A stretch of 64,000 bases of DNA, from NCBI GenBank assembly GCA_963281255.1, contig OY725495.1:992001-1056000 (forward strand). The letters are read 5' to 3'. Positions 32,886 to 42,169 of the stretch are shown in pieces. The notes below the pieces were generated by a model. That model saw only the letters and a program-made list of their open reading frames with translations. It did not search any database and had not been told where the DNA came from. The position numbers and the translations under genes are program-made. Positions within the stretch are counted from its first letter, which is position 1. The number at the start of each line of letters is the position of its first letter. Source of the DNA: Aphrocallistes beatrix (lineage: Eukaryota > Porifera > Hexactinellida > Sceptrulophora > Aphrocallistidae).

Positions 32886-34175
32886 TAGAAGGTTTCATTG
32901 GACCTAATCAAGGGTTGATTCTCTTTGCATATCTTCGGACGTCTAATTCCATCGTACATATACCACTCTTCACCGATTAGTAGATAGCTAAAAAAGTGAC
33001 CTTCTCCAAAGGACGAATACACAGAGTATCCGAGAAGAGAGAATTTCAATGATTTGTTTTTGTGCTGGAGATGAATTGTTTTCGAGATTTCTGCATTCTC
33101 GATCCTGAGATGGTTCATTTCCATCATAAATAATATTGGAATGTTTTTGGAGTTTTAAGAAATAATTTCAACTTCTGTTCCTTTCCTACATTTTCGACAT
33201 TTTTGTATACTTGATTGAAATTGAATAGTCAAGTGTATTTTGACACTTCGTCACAAAGCTGTTGATGCTTGTTAGGTACAAAGATTTATGTGTGTATTCG
33301 AGTAGCAAGACCAACACTTTATTTCAAGCTGGTATGAATTGTAACCCAAAAGTAAATTGATTAAATGAACAAATGGTTGTTCACTGCCATAGAAATAAAA
33401 CCGAGCATTACTTTCTTTTCGTAAATTAACTCGTTCTGCAAACCAGTATTTAGTTAAATTAAAGTCTTTAGTTTGTATTAGATCTAAAAGCTTAATTGTA
33501 CCAACGTTTATATCTCTACCACTTTTAGTGATGGCATCCTTTATTTGAGTTAAATTTAGACTGATTATGGTTATCAGATTGTCGACTGTACATGTGTTTT
33601 CAAGGGATATTTTATTGCACCATCCACCCCAATTGACACAAAGATCTTCTAAGTCGCTGATTGTGCAATCTACCGGTTCTGTTACTTGCTCCTGTAGTAA
33701 TAGATCAATTACTACATGATATAAAACCTTTGTAACATACTCGATTGCTTTTTTATCCCAGTAAGTAGCTTTATCACGATCTTCCTCTGAAAATAGATCA
33801 AAATGATGTCCACTTCATTTGCTTCTTTAGACCAGGAGATTAACATTTCACTCATTTCTAGCTTAAAACAGAATAGATGATCAGGCAGAACTTTTGCATT
33901 TGGGAAGGTTAAGGTTTTCCAATCCACAAATTCACGTATTAAAAAAGTAAAATTGCTCCGTCAATATTGATTGCATTTTGGAGAGGTAATATCCTTTAGA
34001 AATACCGTTGATTATTTCTTCTCTCATTGCAATCAATTTCATTAATAAATCACCTGCATTTAATACTGTAGTGTCCATTACTTCCACTTCTTGCAAATCA
34101 ATTACTGATGAATCTTCATTTTGGAAAATATCATCGTTAATTACAGCATTGTCCTTCCAGGGTTTACCTAGAATT
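32885..34175 (-). pseudogene. USP-like (peptidase C19-type) protein of the large transposon
   Basis: The minus strand shows a splice-acceptor-like CTAG near 34168, then KPWKDNAVINDDIFQNEDSS and LLMKLIAMREEIINGISKGY. After a frameshift (33800-33960) a clean open stretch of over 120 codons follows at about 33718-33300: ISDLEDLCVNWGGWCNKISL, ENTCTVDNLITIISLNLTQI, KLLDLIQ...YWFAERVNLR, LLLGYNSYQLEI and C-x2-C. Then, after damaged sequence at about 33150-33260, comes PILFMMEMNHLRIENAEISK, SLLGYSVYSSFGEGHFFSYL and EEWYMYDG. The order matches the USP fold: a Cys box (cf. GNTC-xMN), a zinc-ribbon-like Cys pair, and a C-terminal His box (GHFFSY) with a YDG carboxylate. This is inference from motif order, not an alignment. 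The copy is inactive; a second, inverted copy of the C-part is at 35867-36185. Confidence 0.55.
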
Positions 34176-34424
34176 AAGCATAGTTATAGTACATCTGTAG
34201 ATCAATAAAATTAGTTTCGGTTGTACAATTAATAATTCACAATAAAACCGAAAAAAAAACTTAAAATACCCTTGATTGCTGTGATTAATAGCTAATGACC
34301 TTTTAATGAGAATCTGCAGGTAAGCATTAATAGAAAGTGATCGTTAGCCACTTTGAATAGGCGATTACTACATACAAGCATAAAGTGATAGAATTTGTTC
34401 ATAGATGACGACTATGTGCATACA

Positions 34425-35690
34425 TTATGCTTGTAATTTTAACAAGTTCGGCTTATTAAAACTGAAATTTCCAGAGAATATAACTTGCGAATGTTTAAAG
34501 CGCAGAGGTTTCCCATCCTTCTCCACTACGATTGTATTCTGGTTTATCTTAATAACAAGAAAAGGACCTACCCAACGGTTTTCTAGTTGACTCTTTCTTC
34601 TTACATGATTTATTACAAGTACTAGATCGTTAAGTTCAAATTTCGTGTGTGAAATTGGTTGCAACCTTTTATCAAATCGATTTTTCATTTTAATCTTAGA
34701 TTTTAGGAGTTTTTTGCTGGTATCTTCATATACAGTTTCCTTGATCTCATGGATTTTATGATTAAATTCCATTAGTTTTGATTCATCACCCCAACAATCA
34801 TCTGTTTCATGTTCTTCGCCGTCTAAAACTTCTTGCTCGAATATATCGGCCGCTTCATTGGGTAATCGTGGCTTTCTCAAACTATGCATGAGTTCGAAGG
34901 CTGAATATCCAGTTGAATTTTCGCGAGGTCGTATATTAAGTGAAAATGTTATGTGTTCTAAGCTTTGGACCCACCTGTCTTTTTTGATAACGATTTTATC
35001 AAGTAACTTTCAACAGCTTTGTGGTAGGATTCCGTTAATCCGTTTGTTCGAGGACTGTAAGGAGCTGTAATATTAAGCAACAATTGTATTTTTTTGTAAA
35101 TGGTCCATTAATGTGCTTCTAAATTCACCCTCGTTATCACTTATAATATCAACTGGTGCTCCCTTGGAACAATATATAGAAAACACCCCCCTGGAAACTT
35201 CGTCAGTGGCTTTGCTCTTAAGTGGTCTTGTTTCTACCTATTTTGTAAAGTGGTCGACCATCGTTAGAATGTATTGATAGCCGTCAGATTGTATTAGAAG
35301 ACCAGTCAGATCCATGCCTACTCTATACCAAGCTCGAGCTATCACAGGTATAGGCTGGAGTGGTTCATTGGGTCTCTTTAGTGAACTGGCGTTTCTTTGA
35401 CAACCTTCGCAATTTCTCACATACTCACGTATTGTCTTCCAATAATATCGACCTTTAGCTAAAGTGTATGTACGTATATTCAGCACATTGGTGTGAACTG
35501 TGTAATTCTGATAGTATTTTGGGAAGTTCACATTCCCTAATTACCAATGACTGAGAATCTCCAATTTTGAAATATAGTTTATCACCCTTGACAATGTACT
35601 TCTTTGCTATCCTCCGAAGCTGACGCTTCTCGTTTTCATCTGTTATTGTTGAATATGACTTATTTATTAAATAATTTGTATATTTTGGTA
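34425..35690 (-). pseudogene. Integrase-like transposase (rve core) of the large transposon
   Basis: Reading 35690 to 34425 on the minus strand: ENEKRQLRRIAKKYIVKGDK, ELPKILSELHSSH, GRYYWKTIREYVRNCEGCQR (HHCC zinc-binding domain), WYRVGMDLTG (first Asp), then GAPVDIISDNEGEFRSTLMD (second Asp) and PYSPRTNGLTESYHKAVESY (Glu). A C-terminal barrel-like tail follows: LENRWVGPFLVIKINQNTIV, GKPLRFKHSQV. Frameshifts occur near 35230, 35090 and 35000. The D-D-E triad is complete apart from these breaks. No reverse transcriptase, protease or gag lies beside it, which speaks for a Ginger-like DNA transposon rather than Ty3/gypsy. Confidence 0.75.
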
Positions 35691-35866
35691 TTGCAAGTCA
35701 TCACAATTAAATTAGAATTAAATGGTCAGCATTTATAAGAATAAAATCTTAAAGTGCATGAACCTATTTTCATGATGTTTTGATAAATAAAATATGGCTT
35801 CATGAGTTCTAATAATAGGCCGGACAGTTTTTTCGACCCAAACAATTTTTAAGTAAATAAGTCCGG

Positions 35867-36290
35867 GTGGACAGATATTTCGAAAAAGATAATATTAATT
35901 CGCTTTTGGGTTACAATTCATACCAGCTTGAAATAATGTGTCGGTCTTGCTACTCGAATACACAGAAATGTTTGTATCTAACAAATCTCAACAGCTTTGT
36001 GACGAATTGTCAAAATACACCTGACTATCAAATTCAATCAAGTATACAAAAATGTCGAAAATATGAACCATCTCAGGATCGAGAATGCAGAAATTTCGAA
36101 AACGAATCATCTCCAGCACATAAACAAATAATTAAAATTCTCTCTTCTCGGATACTCTGTGCATTCGTCCATTGGAGACTATAATTTTTGATTAGACGTC
36201 CGAATATATCCAAAGAGAATCAACCCTTAATCAGATCCGAGTACGATCGTCTATCTTATCAATATTTGACGTATTCAGTGTGAGATATAT
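35867..36290 (+). pseudogene. Inverted partial copy of the USP-like gene (right arm)
   Basis: On the plus strand: LLGYNSYQLEIMCRSCYSNT, IQSSIQKCRKYEPSQD, ILSSRILCAFVHWRL, IRRPNISKENQPLIR. It matches the minus-strand sequence at 33355-32884 closely, continuing into TACGATCGTCTATCTTATCA, which is at 32026 in the inverted segment. The His box region is out of frame here. It forms the inner part of the element's right arm. Confidence 0.75.
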
Positions 36291-36533
36291 TCAAAAATAT
36301 CCTTCAATACTAGAGTGTTATTTAGCGATTAGATCTATGAAATTCATCGGTTAATATTTGGAGGGTATTGTAGACATCCAGCATAATGACAAATAATAAG
36401 GTTTCTCAAGTTCTATTATTAGCCCGGACAGTTTTTTGGATCCGGGCAGTTTTTACGAAGGAGTATAATATTTCGAAAAAGCTGTCCGGCCGGACAATTT
36501 TTACGCCCGGACAGATTTTTCGAAAACAGGCCG

Positions 36534-36740
36534 GTGTCTGCTAACTCTCGGACGAATCTAATTTTTGTCCCCCAGGGGGTCAAAATTAATTCTCAAAGTT
36601 ACAGGGAGCTAATCTTAGAGCTAGAAATCAAAAATGCTGGTAAAAAGTTATTCAACAATGAAGGATGGATCTTCCAACAAGACTCTGCTGCACAAAGTAG
36701 GAATTACATGTACAGTCGACATTTATCCCTCCAATCCTCG
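36534..36740 (+). pseudogene. Tc1/IS630-like transposase (family X, copy 2), right piece
   Basis: Forward translation: VSANSRTNLIFVPQGVKINS, LFNNEGWIFQQDSAAQSR. QQD carries the second catalytic Asp. It begins immediately after the right terminus and target duplication of the large transposon and continues the ORF that stops at 31035. Confidence 0.8.
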
Positions 36741-37130
36741 GTTTAATGTTGCTTCAAAATCTATTAATTCAGTTTCCCGTGTTTCGTACCCTTATCAAGA
36801 TTTAATCAACTACGTTCTGTGACAAATATTGCATTTATATATACATAGACTAAATCAGAAGAATTTGACATTATGAAACAATGTTGTCAGCTTTCAGGGC
36901 TTACAACGCATCCCCAGGTCAGACTTAAAGCATCTTCATACTCCCAGCTTGGTGTTGTGATCCGTCATAGGATTTATTTCGTGGTGTTCCTCTCCCTGGT
37001 TAATCATTCTCTTCCCGCTTGAGGAAATTTTTAGAACAGATTGAGTTTACCACGTTCGAAAACGAAATAAGATCGCCAAAGAAGATAAAATTAGGGAATG
37101 AAATGTTTACAAACGGACTGAATAAACGCA
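36741..37130. other. No recognisable feature
   Basis: No coding or repeat identity beyond possible tail sequence of the Tc1/IS630-like relic. Confidence 0.4.
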
Positions 37131-37430
37131 ATTCAGTTCATTTCAAATTGATGCACGTTCAGTTCATTAACGTTCACTTCAACTCCACTAGCGTTCAGTT
37201 CAGTTCGTTCACCTCTAGACTGTGTCGTCCCGCCCGCGCGAAGATGTCGGAAGATCTTCGATGGTTATTAAATGCAACAAGCAGACATGAGTCCACAATG
37301 GATGTCTGGAATTAGCACCCTTAGTGATCTATTTCAAATATCAGTATGAATAAATATTTATAATTATTCAGTTCAGTTCGTTCAGTTCACGTTCAACTGC
37401 CGTTCGTTCAGTTCGTTCAGTCTCAAAATC
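37131..37430. repeat. TTCAGTTCA-repeat-flanked element
   Basis: GTTCAGTTCATT/GTTCGTTCA motifs are repeated at 37131-37215 and again at 37370-37430, around a unique GC-richer core (37216-37320: ATGTCGGAAGATCTTCGATG ...). The symmetric arrangement suggests a small non-autonomous element; exact ends not found. Confidence 0.5.
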
Positions 37431-38030
37431 TGGGAGGGAGAATTCGAATGCACTGAAATCATGGGAGTTGAATGTGGATCAGTGGACATATTTATAGCAC
37501 ATACTTAGGTATAATTTGTTTGCTCGTCCCAATGTAGCATCAAACTAATCTCTAAGTGTGTAAGATCAATTTTTTTCAGAGCTATCAGAATTGATAAGTT
37601 TCAGAGCTATCAGAATTGATAGGTTGCGACTAATGTGAAACATAGAATATCCCAGGCTTATCCCCTCCCCGTCCCTTCTAGGTTTTAGTTGCAACCGATT
37701 TTCAGATATCCTGCAATAAGCAGCACATAATCTAAGAGGCAATCAGTCCATGCGCTAAGGTTTTTTAATGGATCTGGAAAAGACATTGACAACAGCATAG
37801 AAAGAGATAATAGATAATACAAATCTCCTCAAAATGATTATAAAAATGATCGGGTTAAAAAAGGTTCACAATCTCCCAACCGATCATTCCAAAAAGGATC
37901 CGACTTCATTCGATCGTCAAAATAGAATCGTAATCAAGCGGTCAATGATCGCGTGATCCTAATGCCCTACAGATTATTGGTAGATCCAGGGCCTCACCAA
38001 CTCTACTTGAGCCTATCCTCATCTATAACC
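37431..38030. other. No recognisable feature
   Basis: No gene seen. A short direct repeat (TTTCAGAGCTATCAGAATTGATA, twice) lies at 37577-37622. Confidence 0.45.
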
Positions 38031-38344
38031 AGTGCCGTCGGAAGCTCCTCAAATTGTTGCTGCCATGGCTGCCTTGCCTACCCATTAGCCTCCCCCAGCC
38101 GCACCTCTGCATACCTACTAGCCATCCCAGGCCTAGCCGCAAACCTCCCCAGGCCTACCCATCAGATACTTTGTCAAAAGTGGGACGGCCATGGCCGCCC
38201 CATGTCTGAAGGCCTTGTCTATAACTACTCTGGGACGTTTAATTTGTCCCAGGACCTTGCTAACTTTATATATGTGTCCTTTTTTATTCCAAAATTTCTT
38301 TTATTATTACTTAATTTTCATTCTCGCAATTCGCATGCGATATC

Positions 38345-38735
38345 CGCATGCGTATAAGCATAGGCGTAGCCAATGGCGTGGCCAGGTGAAAAATTTTGAG
38401 GTTTCCTCAAGATCAAGACGCAACATATATGCCCACTTGAAAAAGTGTAGTAGGTTCAATTAGTAAATTGTAAAAATTTTGGGGGGCCTAGGCCCTCCCA
38501 TAGCCACGCCACTGGGCATAGCCAGCCTCTAGTCCTGGGGGGGGGGGGGGGGGGCAGGATATTTGTGATTAATAAATATTGCGGAAAGCCGGAGTGTAGG
38601 GGGGGCAACTGCCCAACCCATGGTCTCATTGTTTGAGAAATTAACAAATATTGTAGGAATGTTGGAGTATAGGGGGAGGCAACTGCCCCCCCTGACCCCC
38701 CTCCCTACGCCCATGCGTATAAGGCTTATCCGCAT
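38345..38735. mobile_element. Clustered MITE relics (GGCGTAGCC / GTGGCGTGGC ends, G-rich)
   Basis: CATAGGCGTAGCCAATGGCG (38360) and the inverse ATAGCCACGCCACTGGGCATAGCCAGCC (38500) bracket one small element. A second G-rich block with a duplicated AATATT...GGAGTGTAGGGGG unit follows (38540-38720). A poly-G run lies at 38539-38552. Confidence 0.5.
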
Positions 38736-39130
38736 GCGGATGAACGTTTTTAATAGCTCGGTTTTACTACTAATGTGGGTCAGCGATTTCAACTTTCAAA
38801 TGCGACCTGCCTGAGGCGGGTCACTTGGGACCTATGCTATAATATTTATCAAACTACAGCGCCGGCGCTGCTGTTTTAGAAGTGATCCGGTTTTTACCTA
38901 ACCAACCGGACCAGTGGCGCCGGCCCTGAACTACGTAATTATTCTCCTTTCTTACTAGTGTAATATAATTGGAAATTGTTAAGTTACCAAATCAAGTAAT
39001 ATGAACGTAAATTCATATTAGAGTGTATGTACTAAGAGAGATTATGTTCTGTTGAACTATTATATGCATAACTTCATATGGTCCCTTTTGTTATACTAGC
39101 AATAGATTGAGGTATTTTTATAATATCAGA

Positions 39131-40048
39131 ATGGCAGTTCAATGTCTCGACGTTCTACCAGATGTAGACCCCGAAGAGACACACATGAACTATTTCTTCG
39201 ACCACCTGACAGCTTGTATCGAGCTTGGACGAGCACCAGGAAAACTATGGTATCCTAATGGTGTCGCAGTAGACTCCAATAACAACCAAATGTATGTCGC
39301 AGAAGGACATTACGTGGCGGAAGGACATGTATCCAACTTCACACGTGTGTCAATCTTTTCAGAGACGGGAGTGTTCCTAAAAGCCTTTTCACACAAACTC
39401 GTGAAGTGTGCCTACGGTATTGCGATCCATAAAGACAACGTGTATGTGACAGACATTGTAAAACACTTGGTATTCAATTTTAAAATAGAAGGAGACTTCC
39501 CTCTCATCGCTGGGCGAGGAGGAAGAGGGTACGGCATTGGTCAGTTCAATGATCCTAGACAGCTCACTGTCTCTCCCAATGGCGAGGTTTTCGTCACTGA
39601 TTGTGACAACAATCGAGTCAAAATCCTGGATAGCGATCTCCACTACCAGCGCCACATCTTTCACCACTCCATGAGATATCCTTGTGACGTAAAGCTGACA
39701 CCAGACGAAGTGTTTGTTCTCTGTAAAAACTCTACTTGCGTTTATGTATTTTCTTACATCGGAGACTTATTACGATCCCTAATTACACGTGGTTCCTTTG
39801 GAAAGCAAGTGTGGTCGATTTCATTCTTTTGTCTAGATGCTGATGGTAATTTACTTCTCAGTGATTGTTCGTGCCATCAAATCAAAATATTTTCAAAAGA
39901 AGGATCACTCCTCCACACTCTAGGGAAACGTGGTGATAAGGCAGGAATGTTTGATTATCCACAAGGAATAGCTCTCAACAGCAATCTAAAATTAGTTATT
40001 GCGTCTAGGAATATAAACTATGGTCTACAAATATATTCTAGTGACTAA
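39131..40048 (+). CDS. NHL-repeat protein
   Basis: A 305-aa ORF beginning MAVQCLDVLPDVDPEETHMN. At least five NHL-type beta-propeller blades can be seen, each with a 'P-x-G-I/V-A-V ... N-V-Y-V-x-D ... V-x-V/I-F' pattern: residues about 35-55 (LWYPNGVAVDSNNNQMYVAE), 90-115 (CAYGIAIHKDNVYVTDIVKH), 140-165 (PRQLTVSPNGEVFVTDCDNN), 185-210, 235-260 (FFCLDADGNLLLSDCSCHQI) and 280-300 (DYPQGIALNSNLKLVIAS). There is no RING, B-box or coiled coil. TATCAG just before the ATG looks like a splice acceptor, so an upstream exon could exist. Related TRIM-NHL proteins use the propeller to bind RNA or protein; the partner here is unknown. Two decayed relatives lie downstream (44040 and 46391). Confidence 0.85.
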   Translation: MAVQCLDVLPDVDPEETHMNYFFDHLTACIELGRAPGKLWYPNGVAVDSNNNQMYVAEGHYVAEGHVSNFTRVSIFSETGVFLKAFSHKLVKCAYGIAIHKDNVYVTDIVKHLVFNFKIEGDFPLIAGRGGRGYGIGQFNDPRQLTVSPNGEVFVTDCDNNRVKILDSDLHYQRHIFHHSMRYPCDVKLTPDEVFVLCKNSTCVYVFSYIGDLLRSLITRGSFGKQVWSISFFCLDADGNLLLSDCSCHQIKIFSKEGSLLHTLGKRGDKAGMFDYPQGIALNSNLKLVIASRNINYGLQIYSSD

Positions 40049-40389
40049 ATATCAGTTCTGTTTGTGTGATATTATAATACGTATAATCAATTTAATATTG
40101 TTTTCACATTCGTTACTTAACTCTGCCACTGTGACACTAGTCACAGGACACAATTGTCGTGTCAAATTGTTAAATATTAAAAGTTTTTAGCTATTTCTAG
40201 AAAGCTAAGTTATGTTCTAAAAAAGGATGTTGGAAATTTTGCCAAAATATCCCTTTTCAGGTGTTCATATTACATTTTTGACATCCTAAACCCCACGAAG
40301 AGTGCTTTTGGTGGTTTTAGGTAAAGAATAAGAAAGCCCGAAACAAGGCTTTTTGACCATTTCACAGAATGTTAAGCATGTAATCGAGC

Positions 40390-40810
40390 TATGACGACTG
40401 GCCACTACGAAGCTGCGTCTCCAAGACAGACCAGCGAACATATCTGTGGAAGAATGGTGTGACGAAACCAAGAACCGGCGAGACGAGACTAATCACAATG
40501 AACGACAACCTACGCGAGTCACGCGACAAGAGAGAAGATACTACTACGAGGGCAATCGACCACTGACTTGGGAGATGGGGATTCAGTCCTATTGAAACAC
40601 CCGAGACCAAATGGACTCTAACCCTGCTATACAGGTCCTTATGAAGTAATTCTGCGTAGGGAGTCGATGTGGAGCTAGGAATCGAAGGAAGACATAAAAT
40701 GGTTAACCTGAATAGACGCAAAACCTTTGCTCTAACCAGCAACAGAGGAACATTGAACACAACCAGAGCTCCGCCTTCCAATCACCTTCCGGATCAGTAG
40801 CCTCTCCTCT
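40390..40810 (+). pseudogene. Ty3/gypsy pol C-terminal relic
   Basis: Forward frames give GDSVLLKHPRPNGL, PCYTGPYEVILRRES and MVNLNR in order. This is the C-terminal beta-barrel region of gypsy integrases (…GPYEV…). Stops and frameshifts are present. Flanks at 40280-40390 and 40810-41050 may belong to the same element, but no LTR was identified. Confidence 0.5.
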
Positions 40811-41213
40811 GGGACTCCTAATCTGAACGATGATGCTTGTTCCTCCGACTACGGCGTTCCTTCAGATCAGTTGTCAACTCCAAGTCAGGTCTCAGAGGAT
40901 TCGGCGCAGACCTCAGAGAAACATAGATATGGAGGAAACGACTTTCGGAGAAGTGATGTCATGACCGATTGACACGTCGCAGAGCTGTTCCGTAGTATTT
41001 TAGGCGCTTATGTAGATTGTGTATAAGTGGACCAGGGATGTGCTATTATATTTTGAACAATTGGATTCTGAGGCGGTATCGTAGGATTTTGAGGGTCCTC
41101 TTCTATTGCTACCACTTAATTATATAGGTAAACTATAGTTGCAATGCAACTGTTTTTAGTGCAGCTCCTATAGGGAGATGCCCTTATGGCATGGACAGAG
41201 TATCTCGTCCGTC

Positions 41214-41324
41214 CGTATGTATGTATGTATGTATGTATGTATGTATGTATGTATGTATGTATGTATGTATGTATGTATGTATGTATGTATGTATGTATGT
41301 ATGTATGTATGTATGTATGTATGT
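41214..41324. repeat. (ATGT)n microsatellite
   Basis: About 28 uninterrupted ATGT units. Open frames across it on both strands are artefacts. Confidence 0.97.
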
Positions 41325-41325
41325 A

Positions 41326-41990
41326 CAGTCAGGGTCGCTTATTATGAACACATAGGGGACCACGAAATTATGTTCATAATAAAAGAACTTCATATTATGC
41401 AAACTTCCCTCAGTTCTCTTATTGTGAATTAGAATTTATCATGTTCATATTAGGCGGACGATATTCATTACGTAAATAAATCTTGATATATAATTTTGAA
41501 TAAACTTATCATTAATAATGTACGGATAAACGTATCAATAATAAACTATGTATGTATGAAGGTACAAAATAATACGATGTAGTAAAAAGGAAGGGCAAGT
41601 CGAAATATGAAGAAAGATAAGAGAGTGAATATAGAATACAAGACGATAGTGAAAATTATTCGAACTACACATACTAATTTACTTTGAAGTAAGTTTCCAA
41701 AAATGTTTGATGAATATTATTGGACTTTACAATATACAATATTCAATGCTCTGAATTTCCTGAAATAGAACATTTGAGCAATCTAATCCTTCTTTTTTAG
41801 AGCATTGAAAGAAATAGCGGATTTTTTCGATACAACTCAAACACTGTTGAAGTGGGTGGCTCTTTGCCTCTGAATCATTGTTCTCATCTTCATCTTCACT
41901 ATTTACAAGAAAAGCATCATCAAATTGAAGGGTAGGAGTAGAACTAATATCGCTTGACCTGTTGGTCATCGAACGAGATGTAGTCATTTA
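41326..41990 (-). pseudogene. 3' end of a Tigger-type element with transposase C-terminal tail
   Basis: It starts with CAGTCAGGGTCGCTTATTAT, the TIR of the MITEs at 3591 and 20004. Minus-strand frame 41987-41727 encodes an acidic tail followed by LSCIEKIRYFFQCSKKEGLD, which resembles the end of Tigger/jerky transposases. Orientation fits: the C-terminus points to the TIR. No second TIR or catalytic part is visible, so it is a truncated copy. Confidence 0.5.
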
Positions 41991-42169
41991 GTGAGACATC
42001 ATTAGAAAGCTATCCTGATTCTACCATATGATCCCAAAATAGATCCAATTCAGTGAAGGAAAAGGATAGATCGGTTGGTTGAGCATTAATCTTCATACTA
42101 TACTACTGAGTAATTATATAATGGTCAGGGGCACCGAACTTTGAACTAGCAGCCTTATTCGTATTATTT

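Larger units (their letters stand above)
31245..32890. mobile_element. Mariner element split by an inversion
   Basis: The left terminus is CAGGGTAGGGTGTTCAATAA (31245) and the other terminus is CAGGGTGTTCAATAAGTTCG (32382). They lie in the same direction, whereas mariner ends should be inverted. The N-terminal transposase half is on plus (31420-32025) and the C-terminal half on minus (32885-32445). The reading frame of one ends, and that of the other begins, at the shared 7-mer TTCTAAG. Inverting about 32026-32884 would put the two halves in one frame and the two termini in inverted order. Confidence 0.82.
31036..36528 (-). mobile_element. Integrase-type DNA transposon with USP-like gene (Ginger-like; possibly new)
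   Basis: The termini TGTTTTCAAAAAATA (31036) and TTTTTCGAAAACA (ending 36528) are inverted over about 14 bp. GGCCG is duplicated at 31031-31035 and 36529-36533. The flanks are the two halves of one Tc1/IS630-like ORF, which supports a single 5.5-kb insertion. Both genes are on the minus strand: integrase (about 35680-34425), then a USP-like protein (about 34170-32885). The inner right arm (35870-36290, plus strand) is an inverted copy of the left-arm region 32884-33355 plus 32026-32085, so the arms are long interrupted inverted repeats. A mariner sits in the left arm. Motifs of the type GGACAGTTTTTTCG and TATTTCGAAAAAG repeat near 35825-35885 and 36430-36528. Confidence 0.72.

Noticed and set aside
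31036..36528. Large element as an LTR retrotransposon or endogenous virus
   Set aside because: TG...CA ends and a 5-bp duplication would fit, but there are no terminal direct repeats, RT, gag or protease; the ends are inverted instead.
37953..38463. Two plus-strand frames over 38,000
   Set aside because: Low-complexity, GC-patchy composition with MITE pieces; no protein family signature.
40389..40781. 130-codon minus-strand frame as a gene
   Set aside because: It is opposite to a recognisable gypsy pol relic (PCYTGPYEVI) and has no family match.
41178..41432. Cys-Met-Tyr-Val repeat protein (and its reverse)
   Set aside because: Artefact of the (ATGT)n microsatellite.
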